DNA from: Novosphingobium subterraneum
GTDB lineage: Bacteria > Pseudomonadota > Alphaproteobacteria > Sphingomonadales > Sphingomonadaceae
Direction: 5' to 3'
Length of the DNA: 64,000 nucleotides
NCBI RefSeq assembly: GCF_000807925.1
Contig: NZ_JRVC01000014.1
Coordinates: 62,001 to 126,000 of the forward strand
Shown: piece by piece, positions 53,902 through 63,449 of the stretch
Layout: every line of letters begins with the position of its first letter
Numbering within the stretch: the first letter of the stretch is position 1
The notes under the pieces: model-generated
The model's input: the letters and a program-made list of their open reading frames with translations, nothing else
What the model was told of the DNA's origin: nothing
Databases searched by the model: none
Made by a program: the position numbers and the translations under genes

Positions 53902-55518
53902 TCAGGAAAGGTCGTTCCCGCGGTATCGCAGGAAGTGGAAGTCGGCATGGGCGCCGTCACCCGACAAATCCTGCGCAGCAACGCCGACAAACGTTCCGGT
54001 GAAGTTGGGCAGGCCTGGCAGCGATACTTCGTCCGACAGTACACTGGCATCGAGAACATGCGGCCACTCGATCCACTCATCATCACCGCAACGCCAGCTG
54101 AAGCGAAGATCAGGCCCCGAAACCTCGACGCGCAGCTCGACCGGGCCATCGGGCAGCTCTTCGGCGACGACGTGCGCAGCCGTCTCCTCGTTCGGCACCG
54201 CGGAAAGCACCTGCAATTGGCGGCGCTCCCCTTCGACGGTAACGTTGAGGTAGTGAAACTTGGTGCTGTTGTAATAGCAGACGAGCCCCGCGGACTGCTG
54301 GAAATCCTGTGGATCGAACTCGAGCAACGTGCTGGCTTCGTACGCAAAATGCTCCTGCCGGCGCGCGACGAGCGCCTGCTCGAAGAAGCTGCCTATCGTC
54401 TCTCGACCATAGAGCCGCAACCAGCCCGGCCGCGCCGAAAGGCTGAACAGGCGCTCGGGCCAGGGAGTACGGAGCCATTGCAAAGGAAGCGGCAGGCACC
54501 CTGCCTCAAAGCTGCCATCCCAGTCTGGATCGGCGATCTCGGGGGCGGCCTGCAACGGCGGGAGCGGCGGTGCCGGGTCGGGCGCGCCGTCGCCCGCGAC
54601 GGTCCGCAGCCAGCCATCGTTGCCCCAAACCATCGGCTGGACCGCGGTTTCACGCCCGAGAACGCAGCGTTCGTGACCGGTCAAGGGTCGACCGCAGAGA
54701 TAGGCGATCCAGGTGCTGCCATCTGGCAGATTGACAAGATCGCCATGACCGGCACGCGTCAGATTACCCTCCCGGCGCCCGGCCGAGGTCAGCACGGCAC
54801 CATCGGGATGGACTTCGTAAGGCCCGAACAGATCGCGCGACCGGGCCATGACCACAGCATGGTCCCAGCCCGTACCGCCCTCAGCCACGAGGATGTAATA
54901 CCAGCCATTGCTCTTGTAGATGTGCGGGGCCTCTGTAAAGCCGCGCTCGGTTCCCCCAAAGACAAGACGGCGCTTGCCAACAAGGCGCATCGTCTGGCGA
55001 TCGAGCTCCTGCACCATGATGCCGCCGAACCGGCTGCGGCCGGGGCGATGGTCCCACAGCAGGTTCACCAGCCACGTCCGCCCGTCGTCATCGTGAAACA
55101 GTGAGGGATCAAACCCGCTGCTGTTGAGGTGAACCGGATCGGACCACTCGCCATCGATCTCTTTCGCGGTGACGAGATAGTTGTGAAAGTCTCGCAGGGA
55201 CGCGCCGGTGGCACCGCTGACGGTGGTCTGTCCATAGCGCTTCACATCGGTGAACATCAGCCAGAACCGGCCATGCGCATGAGTGAGGTCGGGCGCCCAA
55301 ACGCCGCAGGAATCGGGATCGCCGCGCATGTCGAGCTGGCTGGGCCGGTGCAACGGGCGTGCCGCGGTTCTCCAATGAACAAGATCGCGGCTGTGGTGGA
55401 TCTGCACCCCCGGATACCATTCGAAGGTCGACGTCGCGATGTAGAAGTCGTCGCCTACCCTGGCGATCGAAGGATCGGGGTTGAAGCCACGGAGAACAGG
55501 ATTGGCGAAATGGGTCAT
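53902..55518 (-). CDS. glycoside hydrolase family 43, beta-xylosidase-like
   Basis: A 538-residue glycosidase without a signal peptide, so cytoplasmic. The five-bladed propeller domain carries the acid/base triad: Asp in NPDPSIARVGDDFYI, Asp in GFDPSLFHDDDGRTW, and Glu in ERGFTEAPHIYK. A C-terminal beta-sandwich (from ~residue 330) fits GH43 beta-xylosidase/arabinofuranosidase enzymes. It would split short xylosides after import. ATGA overlap with the transporter gene shows co-translation. Confidence 0.92.
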   Translation of the reverse strand: MTHFANPVLRGFNPDPSIARVGDDFYIATSTFEWYPGVQIHHSRDLVHWRTAARPLHRPSQLDMRGDPDSCGVWAPDLTHAHGRFWLMFTDVKRYGQTTVSGATGASLRDFHNYLVTAKEIDGEWSDPVHLNSSGFDPSLFHDDDGRTWLVNLLWDHRPGRSRFGGIMVQELDRQTMRLVGKRRLVFGGTERGFTEAPHIYKSNGWYYILVAEGGTGWDHAVVMARSRDLFGPYEVHPDGAVLTSAGRREGNLTRAGHGDLVNLPDGSTWIAYLCGRPLTGHERCVLGRETAVQPMVWGNDGWLRTVAGDGAPDPAPPLPPLQAAPEIADPDWDGSFEAGCLPLPLQWLRTPWPERLFSLSARPGWLRLYGRETIGSFFEQALVARRQEHFAYEASTLLEFDPQDFQQSAGLVCYYNSTKFHYLNVTVEGERRQLQVLSAVPNEETAAHVVAEELPDGPVELRVEVSGPDLRFSWRCGDDEWIEWPHVLDASVLSDEVSLPGLPNFTGTFVGVAAQDLSGDGAHADFHFLRYRGNDLS

Positions 55519-56747
55519 GCGGGCTTTCGCACCAGGGTCCAGAGGAGGGCCGCGCCGAAAAGGTCGAGCAAGCCCAGAACGATGAAAAAGGGTTCATAGC
55601 CGACGCGGTCGACCAGCCCGCCAAGCAGGAGCGAGAAGATCAGGACGCCGAGATTGGCGGCAAGGCCCGCCAGGCTGGCGGCGGTGGCCACTTCGTTGCG
55701 GCGGAACAGGTCGGACGCCATGGTGATGACAGTGACCGACAGCGTCTGGTGGGCAAATCCGCCAAGGCAGAGCAGCGCAATGGCAACGTAAGGGCTGCTG
55801 ACCATGCCGACGAAGGCCATGCCGGTCATCATCACTGCGCCCAGCGTAAAAGCGAAACGCCGCGCATCGACAAGGTCGACGCCGCGCCGGTTGAGCGCTG
55901 ACGCCACCGCCGGGCCGAACAGGCAGCCAAGGTCGGCGGCAAGGAATGGCAGCCAGGCAAAGATGGCGATCTGCGTCAGGTCGAAACGGTGAACCCGCGC
56001 AAGGTAAAGCGGCATCCAGAATGACAGCATGCCCCAGACAGGATCAGCCAGCAGCCGCGGCAGGGCGATGCCCCAGAGGTTGCGGCGGCGCAGGATCTGC
56101 GCGATCGAGGGGCGTCGCTCGGTGGCGGCGAGATGTGCTTCCTGCCCGCTGGCGATCAGTTCCCGCTCATTCTCTGCGATGTGACGGTGCCGGTCGGGAC
56201 TCTGATACCAGAACAGCCAGAGCATGACCCACAGCAGCCCGAAGCCGCCGGCCACCACGAAAGCCGCACGCCAGGAGTAAGCCAGCACGGCCCACGCCAC
56301 CAGCGGCGGGGCGAAGACGGCGCCGAACGATGCACCGATGTTGTAGATGCCGCCGGCCGTACCCCGCTCACGCGCCGGAAACCAGGTGGCGACGAGTTTC
56401 TGCCCTGCCGGCTGCGCCGATCCTTCGGCAAGGCCCAGCAGCCCGCGCAAGGCCGCGAAGCTCAACCAGCCGGAGGCGAAGACGTGGGCCATGGTGATGA
56501 GCGACCACGCCGCTGCGCAGATCGCGAAGCCGACGCGCAGGCCGACGCTGTCGAGGAAGTATCCGGCCAACGGCTGAAGCATGATGCCAAGCTGGAAGGC
56601 ACCGGTGATCCAGCCATATTGTTCGCTGGTTATGCCCTGCTCTTCCAGCACGACCGGCGCAGCGACGCCAAGGACCGAGCGCGCCAGATAGTTCAGAACC
56701 ATCGCGCCGACGAAAAGCGCAATGATCGTCCACCGGATTCGGGTCAT
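55515..56747 (-). CDS. MFS transporter (hexuronate/sugar-acid type)
   Basis: A 410-residue major facilitator with about 12 membrane segments and the loop segments of the anion:cation symporter group (GLLGLAEGSAQPAGQ, WFPARERGTAGGIYN). It probably imports a sugar or uronate across the inner membrane. I chose ATG 56747 (MTRIRWTIIAL) as the natural start of the first helix; an ATG at 56813 would add 22 basic residues. It is the first gene of the transporter/GH43/lacI run. Confidence 0.88.
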   Translation of the reverse strand: MTRIRWTIIALFVGAMVLNYLARSVLGVAAPVVLEEQGITSEQYGWITGAFQLGIMLQPLAGYFLDSVGLRVGFAICAAAWSLITMAHVFASGWLSFAALRGLLGLAEGSAQPAGQKLVATWFPARERGTAGGIYNIGASFGAVFAPPLVAWAVLAYSWRAAFVVAGGFGLLWVMLWLFWYQSPDRHRHIAENERELIASGQEAHLAATERRPSIAQILRRRNLWGIALPRLLADPVWGMLSFWMPLYLARVHRFDLTQIAIFAWLPFLAADLGCLFGPAVASALNRRGVDLVDARRFAFTLGAVMMTGMAFVGMVSSPYVAIALLCLGGFAHQTLSVTVITMASDLFRRNEVATAASLAGLAANLGVLIFSLLLGGLVDRVGYEPFFIVLGLLDLFGAALLWTLVRKPA

Positions 56748-56861
56748 CCTCAAGCCTGGCAACCAAGTATCTCCCAAAGCACGATTTTTCGGCCGACGGC
56801 GCCGAACGATCATGTGCAGGCATTTCTGCTACTGCGGAGGCAATGCCAATTTGTCAGACTA

Positions 56862-56890
56862 TTGACAAGAGAGGATTCGCGACCTAGAGA
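56862..56890 (+). promoter_or_regulatory. candidate promoter for the xyloside-locus receptor
   Basis: TTGACA (56862-56867), 17 bp, then TAGAGA (56885-56890) fit a sigma70-type promoter with a weak -10. The predicted start would fall at about 56897, inside the LacI operator candidate, which suits repression by occlusion. Confidence 0.4.
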
Positions 56891-56895
56891 AAAAT

Positions 56896-56911
56896 GCGTT
56901 AACGTTACCAC
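56896..56911. promoter_or_regulatory. candidate LacI operator, receptor-proximal
   Basis: GCGTTAACGTTACCAC contains the imperfect palindrome GTTAACGTTACC (10 of 12 symmetric) with a central CG. It shares GTTAACGT with the site near the LacI gene. It lies just downstream of the candidate promoter. Confidence 0.5.
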
Positions 56912-57118
56912 TAATCGGGGAATTCCGCTTAGTAAAGCCCCGGAACATCAAGGATCGGGGAGGAAAAGCCTAACCACCGACTCGCAGCGCAGACGCTTCC
57001 AGGAGCGTCGGCGCAGTGACCGGCAGTTACCGGCGGAAACCCTCCCGATCATACTTGTCAGTGAAAAACGCCGCACGATCCGATGCGGAGCACACGAAAT
57101 TCTATGTGGAGGAGTGGG

Positions 57119-60073
57119 ATGTTGTTGAACTTGCTGGATTGTCGTCGCCTGCTGCTGCAAGGCGCATCGCTTGGGGTCGTGGCGATTGCCGCGCTTGCAC
57201 CGATCGCGGCCAGCGCCCAGGACGCGGCTGCGCCTTCTGTCGCCGCCGAAGATGCGGATCAAGCTGACGACAGGCCCAGCGCGGCAGAGATCATCGTGAC
57301 CGGGTCGCGCATCAACACCAGCGGCTTCACCGCGCCGACGCCGACGACGGTGATCGGGAGCGAGCAGATCGCCGCAAACGCCCAGCCCAACATCTTCACC
57401 ACTATCTCGCAGCTTCCCTCGCTGCAGGGGTCGAGCGGCACGCAGGTCAACACCTTCAGCACCTCAAGCGGCGCGCAGGGACTGAGTTCCTTCTCGCTTC
57501 GCGGAGTCGGCACGATCCGGACGCTTACCCTGCTCGACGGCCAGCGCGTCGTCGGCGCCAACGTGACGGGCGTGCCCGACATCAGCCTGTTCCCGCAGCT
57601 CCTCACGCAGCGTGTCGACGTGGTGAATGGCGGTGCCTCGGCATCCTATGGTTCGGACGCGGTTGGCGGCGTGGTCAACTTCGTCACCGACACCCGTTTC
57701 AAGGGCATCAAGGGCAATATCCAGGGCGGCATCACCAACTACGGCGATGATGAGCAGGCCGTGGCCCAGCTCGCGTTCGGCACCGCCTTTGCGGACGACC
57801 GCCTGCGCGTGATCGGCAACGTCGAATACTCGCATGAAGGTGGCGTCGGCGGCGGCGAATGGGGCATCGGCCTTGCCAACGGGCGCGACTGGTTCAAGCA
57901 GACCACGCTGATCAACCGCGGCGTGCTCAACGACGGTTCGCCGCAGTTCCTCGTGCGCGACTTCGCGCAATCGACCACCTTCACCAAGTACGGCCTGATC
58001 ACGGCTGGTCCGCTGCAGGGCATTGCGTTCGACGCCGCGGGCAATCCGTTCCAGTTCCAGTACGGTTCTAATGGCGTTCCTGCCAAGGATGCGGCTGGAA
58101 ACATCAGCGGCTGCTTCCCCGGCTTCTGCCTTGGAGGTGACCTGACCGGCAACGTCGATGCGGGCCGCTCGCTCAAGTCTCGGATAGATCGCTACAACGG
58201 CTATGGTCGCATCGGTTTCGAGTTCACGCCGGGCAGCGAAGTCTACGCCACGTTCAACTATGGCCGGGTGAAAACGCAGAACCAGCCGGTCAATGGCCAG
58301 AACCGCCCGGGCCTGACGATCCAGTGCTCCAATCCGTTCCTGCCGGGTAGCATCGCCGCTGCCTGCGCCAACGCCGGAATCACCAGCTTCCGCTTCGGCA
58401 CCAGCAATGCCTCGCTTGGCAACACGCAGGTCCATACCGATCGCGAGCAAGTGCGCGCGGTGATCGGCGCCAAGGGTGCAGCCGAGATCGGTGGCACCGA
58501 GTGGACTTACGACACCTACTACGAGCACGGCGTCAATCGCACGCGCATCGACGTCGACAACATCCTGCTCAGCAACCGCTTCAACAACGCGATCGACGCG
58601 GTACTCGAAAACGGCGTGATCGTATGCCGCAATCCGGTCGCGCGGGCCAATGGCTGCGTGCCGCTGAGCATCTTCGGCGACAAGGCTTCGGAAGCTGCCC
58701 GGAACTACATAATGCCCGAAGCCGGGCCCTACCAGCGCACGCGCCAGACGCAGGACGTGGCCAGCATCAACTTTTCGGGCTCGCCGGTCGAACTGTGGGC
58801 CGGCCCGCTTTCCGTTGCCTTCGGCGGTGAATGGCGGCGCGAGCATTACCGCGTGACCGCCGACCCTTACGGCGCGGGCTTTGCCAACACGCCGGCGGGG
58901 GGCGACTACCCGGCCGACCCGCTGCTCATCCAGGGCGGCAACAACTGGTATGCAGGCAATTACAAGAACGGCAACGGCACCTACACAGTCAAGGAAGCCT
59001 ATCTCGAAGTCGACGTGCCGATCCTCAATTCGGACAGCACCGGCAAGCTCAACATCAACGCCGCTGGCCGCGTGACCGATTACAGCACCTCGGGCACGGT
59101 CTGGGCGTGGAAGGTCGGCGGCACCTGGGACCTGCCCGTCGACGGGCTGCGCGTTCGTGGTGTGATGTCGCGCGATGTGCGCGCGCCGAACCTTTCGGAA
59201 CTGTTCGCGGCGCCCGTCACCACGACGCTGCCCAATTTCTTCGATCCGTTCACCAATTCGAACGTGCTGGCGATCCAGAATACCATCGGCAACACCGCGC
59301 TGACGCCGGAGTTTGCCCGCAACAACACCGCAGGCATCGCGCTCGCCAATCCTTCCTGGCTGCCCGGCCTCAACGTCTCGTTCGATTGGTACCAGATCAA
59401 GATAAAGGACGTGATCTCGAGCCTCGGCGCCAACGATATCGTCCAGCTCTGCTTCCAGAAGGTGCTGCTCTCCACCTGCAGCGCGTTCAACCTGAGCAAC
59501 ACGAACGGTCCCAACTTCATCAACGTGCAGGCGTTCAACCTCGCCTCGATCAACACCAGCGGGTTTGACATCGAAGCTTCGTACCGCTGGCAGCAGCCGC
59601 TGGGCCTGCCCGGCAGCTTCACCTTCCGCGGCCTTGCCACGCACGTGATCAAGTTCATCACCGACACCGGCCTTCCGGGCACGCTTCCGGTCGATACAGC
59701 AGGCAACAACAACGGTGCGACGCCGGACTGGAAGTTCCTGCTGATCCAGAGCTACGAGAATGACAAGTTCTCGCTCCTGGTGCAGGAGCGCTGGTTCAGC
59801 GACGGCGTGATCGGCCACCAGTACGTGGTATGCTCGGCTGGCACCTGCCCGACCTCGACCTCGCAACGCCCGACAATCGACAAGAACTTCCTGCCAGGGG
59901 CCTTCTACCTCGACATCGGCGGCAGCGTGAACATCACCAAGGAAATCGTCGCCTACGCGAAGGTCGACAACGTGTTCGACACGGCCCCGGCGCGGACCAA
60001 CATCTTCTCCAACCCCGCGCTCTATGACGGGCTCGGCCGGATCTATCGCGCGGGCGTCCGCTTCCGCTTCTGA
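57119..60073 (+). CDS. TonB-dependent receptor, xyloside locus
   Basis: A 984-residue receptor, typical in length for oligosaccharide uptake in sphingomonads. The signal peptide ends near IAASAQ, AEIIVTGSRINTSGF opens the plug, and VVNGGASASYGSDAVGGVVNF is in the plug core. The barrel ends in YRAGVRFRF. ATG 57119 follows GGAGGAG. Its place beside GH43, LacI and two transporter genes suggests it imports xylo-oligosaccharides or a related glycoside. Confidence 0.95.
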   Translation: MLLNLLDCRRLLLQGASLGVVAIAALAPIAASAQDAAAPSVAAEDADQADDRPSAAEIIVTGSRINTSGFTAPTPTTVIGSEQIAANAQPNIFTTISQLPSLQGSSGTQVNTFSTSSGAQGLSSFSLRGVGTIRTLTLLDGQRVVGANVTGVPDISLFPQLLTQRVDVVNGGASASYGSDAVGGVVNFVTDTRFKGIKGNIQGGITNYGDDEQAVAQLAFGTAFADDRLRVIGNVEYSHEGGVGGGEWGIGLANGRDWFKQTTLINRGVLNDGSPQFLVRDFAQSTTFTKYGLITAGPLQGIAFDAAGNPFQFQYGSNGVPAKDAAGNISGCFPGFCLGGDLTGNVDAGRSLKSRIDRYNGYGRIGFEFTPGSEVYATFNYGRVKTQNQPVNGQNRPGLTIQCSNPFLPGSIAAACANAGITSFRFGTSNASLGNTQVHTDREQVRAVIGAKGAAEIGGTEWTYDTYYEHGVNRTRIDVDNILLSNRFNNAIDAVLENGVIVCRNPVARANGCVPLSIFGDKASEAARNYIMPEAGPYQRTRQTQDVASINFSGSPVELWAGPLSVAFGGEWRREHYRVTADPYGAGFANTPAGGDYPADPLLIQGGNNWYAGNYKNGNGTYTVKEAYLEVDVPILNSDSTGKLNINAAGRVTDYSTSGTVWAWKVGGTWDLPVDGLRVRGVMSRDVRAPNLSELFAAPVTTTLPNFFDPFTNSNVLAIQNTIGNTALTPEFARNNTAGIALANPSWLPGLNVSFDWYQIKIKDVISSLGANDIVQLCFQKVLLSTCSAFNLSNTNGPNFINVQAFNLASINTSGFDIEASYRWQQPLGLPGSFTFRGLATHVIKFITDTGLPGTLPVDTAGNNNGATPDWKFLLIQSYENDKFSLLVQERWFSDGVIGHQYVVCSAGTCPTSTSQRPTIDKNFLPGAFYLDIGGSVNITKEIVAYAKVDNVFDTAPARTNIFSNPALYDGLGRIYRAGVRFRF

Positions 60074-60123
60074 TCGAACTTCCCTCGCGCGGTGGACCTA
60101 CTCACCACACGCCGCCGCGCAGA

Positions 60124-60167
60124 CCGGGCCATGCCGTTCCACACCCTCCCGGAAAGACATGGCCCGG
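60124..60167. terminator. bidirectional terminator-like hairpin
   Basis: CCGGGCCATG at 60124-60133 pairs perfectly with CATGGCCCGG at 60158-60167; CCCCCTTT follows. It lies between the converging receptor and transporter genes. Confidence 0.65.
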
Positions 60168-60178
60168 CCCCCTTTCTG

Positions 60179-61558
60179 TCAGGCGTCAGGCAAGCGATAA
60201 CGGCTGAAGATCAACAGGGCGATCACCTGCAGGCTGGCAGGGATTACACTGTAAAGCAGGATGATGCCGGTAAGCGCGCTTTCGCTCTGCGCGGCGGCGC
60301 CACCAGTGGATGAAACGAAACCGAACGCGCTCATCACGATCCCGGCGATGACCGGGCCAAGGGCAAACGCCAGCTTCTCCATGGCGGAGAACAGCCCGGC
60401 GAAGACACCCTCGTTGGCCACGCCCTGCATCCGGCGCTGGTAATCGACCGTATCGGTCATCATCGACAGAGCAAGCAGGATGAACCCGCCGTTGAACGCC
60501 CCGATGATCATGGCACGCAGCAGGATCAGCAGGTGCTGGGTATTGACCGGCTGCCCGCCCGGCAGCGTGGCAACATCGAGCCCACCCTTGCCGACCCAAA
60601 GCCAGGTGATCGTCACCGCTGCCCAGATGGCCGCGGCAAGAACATAGGCGCGCGGTTTGCCAATGCGCCTTGGCAGCCACAACCACAGCGGCTGCGAAGC
60701 AAGGCTGGTGGCAGACATGCACAGGATGAAGATCGGAATCAGCCAGATCGCCTGAACCACATAGAGAAACACGAACCCGATGACGGTGTAGCTCGCCGCC
60801 TGACCGGTGTTCGAAACGAAAGTCGTGGCAAGGAGAACGAGATAGGGCTTGTTGGCGGCAACAGTGCGCAGCTGGTCAAGCAGTGAACCGGGCACTGCGC
60901 CAGCATTGATCAGCGGCACGCGTCGCAAGCCGCTCGCCGTGGTGAGCATGGATACGAGACACAAACCGCCGAAGATCCAGCTCATCGCGTGCCAACCGGC
61001 GGCCCCGCCGCCGAAATGCTCGATCACCGGCTGGGCAAGGCCCACACCGACGAGCACGCCGATCGTTGCGAAGAACATGCGCAGCACCATGATGCGGTTG
61101 CGCTGGTGCGGATCGCTGGACAGCTCTGCAGCAATGGCGAGGTACGGCACCGAGTAGACACTGAACGCCGTCGATGCGAGGAAGAACAGGGCGCAGATTG
61201 CCGCGGCGGCGATGTAAGGACTGGGGTATTCGGTAAAGGCGAATAGCGCGATGAAGCCCAGCGTCGTGCCGACCGCTCCGGCGATCAGAAAGGGCGTGCG
61301 GCCAATTGCCGTCTTCATCCGGTCCGACCAGGCCCCGACCAACGGATCGCATACAATCAGCCAGAGCTTGGGCAGCAGCACGACGAGGCCCGCAAGCCAA
61401 GCCGGCACACCGAGCATCGTCGTCATGAACTGGGGCAGCAGAACCGCAGGCGTATCGCGGAACACCTGCGCGCCCAACTGGCCCACGCCATAGCGCAGGA
61501 CGACGCCTGTAGGCACCTCGTCGGGCAGGGTGGATTTTGCGGCGAGGCTGGCGTTCAT
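60179..61558 (-). CDS. GPH-family sugar:cation symporter (MFS)
   Basis: A 459-residue transporter with 12 predicted helices. GPH-type marks are LPKLWLIVCDPLVGAWSDRM, the IGRTPFLIAGA segment, and SMMTDTVDYQRRMQGVANEG late in the protein. Such carriers take up xylosides, melibiose or glucuronides with a cation. It complements the GH43 enzyme and receptor of this locus. The aldehyde dehydrogenase remnant lies 37 bp downstream on the plus map, that is, upstream in transcription. Confidence 0.9.
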   Translation of the reverse strand: MNASLAAKSTLPDEVPTGVVLRYGVGQLGAQVFRDTPAVLLPQFMTTMLGVPAWLAGLVVLLPKLWLIVCDPLVGAWSDRMKTAIGRTPFLIAGAVGTTLGFIALFAFTEYPSPYIAAAAICALFFLASTAFSVYSVPYLAIAAELSSDPHQRNRIMVLRMFFATIGVLVGVGLAQPVIEHFGGGAAGWHAMSWIFGGLCLVSMLTTASGLRRVPLINAGAVPGSLLDQLRTVAANKPYLVLLATTFVSNTGQAASYTVIGFVFLYVVQAIWLIPIFILCMSATSLASQPLWLWLPRRIGKPRAYVLAAAIWAAVTITWLWVGKGGLDVATLPGGQPVNTQHLLILLRAMIIGAFNGGFILLALSMMTDTVDYQRRMQGVANEGVFAGLFSAMEKLAFALGPVIAGIVMSAFGFVSSTGGAAAQSESALTGIILLYSVIPASLQVIALLIFSRYRLPDA

Positions 61559-61595
61559 GGCTGGGATCCGGGTGTTCTGGGGAGAGGGTGAGGCG

Positions 61596-62548
61596 TCAGA
61601 CGCAGGCGCAGACCGTCTTCCATTCGAGGTAGTTGTCCATCGCCTGCCGCCCGCTGTCGCGGCCCCAGCCCGATTGCTTCACCCCGCCAATGGCGAGCGA
61701 GGCGTCGTACATGGCATGGCAATTGATCCAGACCGTGCCGGCGCGGATGTCGGCAGACATGCGGTGCGCGGTAGAGAGGCTCTCGGTCCAGACGCTGGCA
61801 GCAAGGCCATAATCGCTGGCATTGGCGGCGGCGATGACCTCTTCCTCGTCATCGAACGACTGGACGACAAGAACCGGTCCGAACACTTCTTCGCGCACGA
61901 TTTCCATGTCGGGCTTCACGTCAACCACAACGGTCGGGGTGATGAACGTGCCGGCATCGCCAGTGCGCTCGCCGCCGGTCAGCATGGTCGCGCCTTCGCC
62001 CTTCGCGCGCTGGAGAAAGCCCTCGACGCGCTCGGCATGGCGGGCCGAGACAACCGGTCCCATCTGCGTGTCCTGCAGCAGGCCATGGCCGATCTTCAGC
62101 CCCTTGGCATATGCCGCGACGCCCTCGACAACCTGATCGTGGACCGAGCGGTGAACGTATAGCCGCGAACCGGCGATGCACACCTGCCCACCGTTGAAGA
62201 AGATCGCATTGGCCACGCCCGGCACGGTGATGGCCATGTCGGCATCGGGGAAAACGATCGAAGGCGACTTGCCACCAAGCTCCAGCGTGACGCGCTTGAA
62301 GTTCGTCTTGGCCGCATCGAGCACCGCACGGCCCGTCGCGGTCGATCCGGTGAAGGCGATCTTGTCGACATGAGGATGCGCAGCCAGCGTGGCGCCGGTC
62401 TGTCCGCCAAGGCCGGTAACGACGTTGAGCACACCGGCGGGCACGCCAGCCTCGACCATCAGTTCGCCAGGCGGATTGCGGTAAGCGAGGTGTCCTCGGC
62501 GGGCTTCAGCACCACGGTGCAACCAGCTGCCAGCGCTGGAGCTGCCAG
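61596..62548 (-). pseudogene. aldehyde dehydrogenase, 5'-truncated and frameshifted
   Basis: Codes for the C-terminal two thirds of an NAD-dependent aldehyde dehydrogenase: [14 protein letters not shown], the catalytic-Cys segment FFNGGQVCIAGSRLYV, EEVFGPVLVV and the tail KQSGWGRDSGRQAMDNYLEW. Reading 5' of ~62468, the expected RLGELMVEAG is broken: the frame reads RLAN-stop, and one extra base (CTGGGC for CTGGC) would restore it. In the other frame the homology continues to PALAAGCTVVLKPAEDTSL, then ends near 62548. About 150 N-terminal residues and the start codon are missing. Not functional as it stands. Confidence 0.85.
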
Positions 62549-63335
62549 GCCCTACCTGACCATCGACCAACTCCGCCGGATCTATGCCGACAAGAACAGC
62601 CGCTTCTTAACGGTGGGTGGACTGAAGATCCACTACAAGGACGAAGGTGCGCGCAAGGGGCCGCGCTCCTGCTGGTCCATGGCTCGGAAAGCTCGCTGCG
62701 CACATGGGACGTGATCGCCAAGCGGCTCAAGGCGCGTTATCGCATCATCCGCCTCGACCTGCCGGGCTACGGCCTCTCCGATGGCCCCACCGACGAGTCT
62801 CTCAAGACTCTCGTTCCCACCGACGTTCCCATTGCCCTGCTCGATCATCTGCAGGTTCGGAAGGTGACGTTTGCCGGCGTTTCCAGCGGCGGCACGATGG
62901 GCATGTACATGGCCGCCCGCCGGCCGGACATGATCGAACGCCTGATTCTTTCGAACACGCCTTCCGATCCGGTGGATACCAGCCACCTGAAGCTAAGCCA
63001 GGGCCTGAAATCCGCGATGGACCGGGCGCAGCAAACCGGCTTTCGCGATCAGGATTTCTGGACGAACTTCCTGACCTTCTTCGCAGGCGTTCCAGCCCGC
63101 ATTTCCGCGCAGACCCAGAAGGAGTATTACGACTTCTACCGGCGCGCGCCCGAAAAGAACCTCATCGGGCTGATGGCCCGCATCGGCGATGGCAAGCAGG
63201 CCACCATCGAGATGGCCAAGGTGCGCAAGCCTGTCCTGCTGCTGTGGGGAACGGCCGATCCGTTGCTGCCGGAATCTGCGCTGAACGCCATTGGACGTTA
63301 CCTATCCAATGCGCAGATCTCGCGCGTTTCGATGC
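62549..63335 (+). pseudogene. alpha/beta-hydrolase fragment, both ends missing, one frameshift
   Basis: From about 62553 the plus strand reads YLTIDQLRRIYADKNSRF and LTVGGLKIHYKDEGARKGP, then loses frame at ~62660; one added base gives ALLLVHGSESSLRTWDVIA and continues as RYRIIRLDLPGYGLSDGP. The nucleophile is in FAGVSSGGTMGMYMAARRP and the acid Asp in LWGTADPLLPE. The protein stops matching at ISRVSMP (63335), before the catalytic His region. No start codon or signal sequence precedes it. It is opposite in strand to the aldehyde dehydrogenase remnant it abuts. Confidence 0.83.
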
Positions 63336-63449
63336 CGCAACTTCGAAGGACGGCAGGGGCCGGGTGGTCGAACGCACCTCGTCAGTCCGGCCATGGCTGC
63401 AGCCGCTGCCGTGACGGGCCATCTCGTCGATGTAAGGAGCCTTGCCTGA
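63336..63449 (+). pseudogene. leuC: leuC 3' remnant (last 37 codons)
   Basis: In a different frame from the hydrolase, this stretch encodes [18 protein letters not shown] followed by [16 protein letters not shown], then SLA and TGA. That is the well-conserved C-terminal tail of 3-isopropylmalate dehydratase large subunit. All of the gene 5' of it is absent; the hydrolase fragment is joined directly. The TGA overlaps the leuD ATG (TGATG), preserving the normal leuC-leuD junction. Confidence 0.85.

Larger units (their letters stand above)
56748..57118. other. divergent control region, 371 bp
   Basis: No gene was found between the MFS and TonB-receptor genes. It holds an 18-bp inverted repeat (TTGTCA, 6-nt spacer, TGACAA; 56851-56868), a plausible promoter and a candidate LacI operator toward the receptor, and a GGAGGAG ribosome-binding site before 57119. 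Confidence 0.7.

Noticed and set aside
57464..59866. An 800-codon minus-strand open frame opposite the large TonB receptor
   Set aside because: Antisense shadow of a well-supported receptor gene; no domain or signal sequence is visible.
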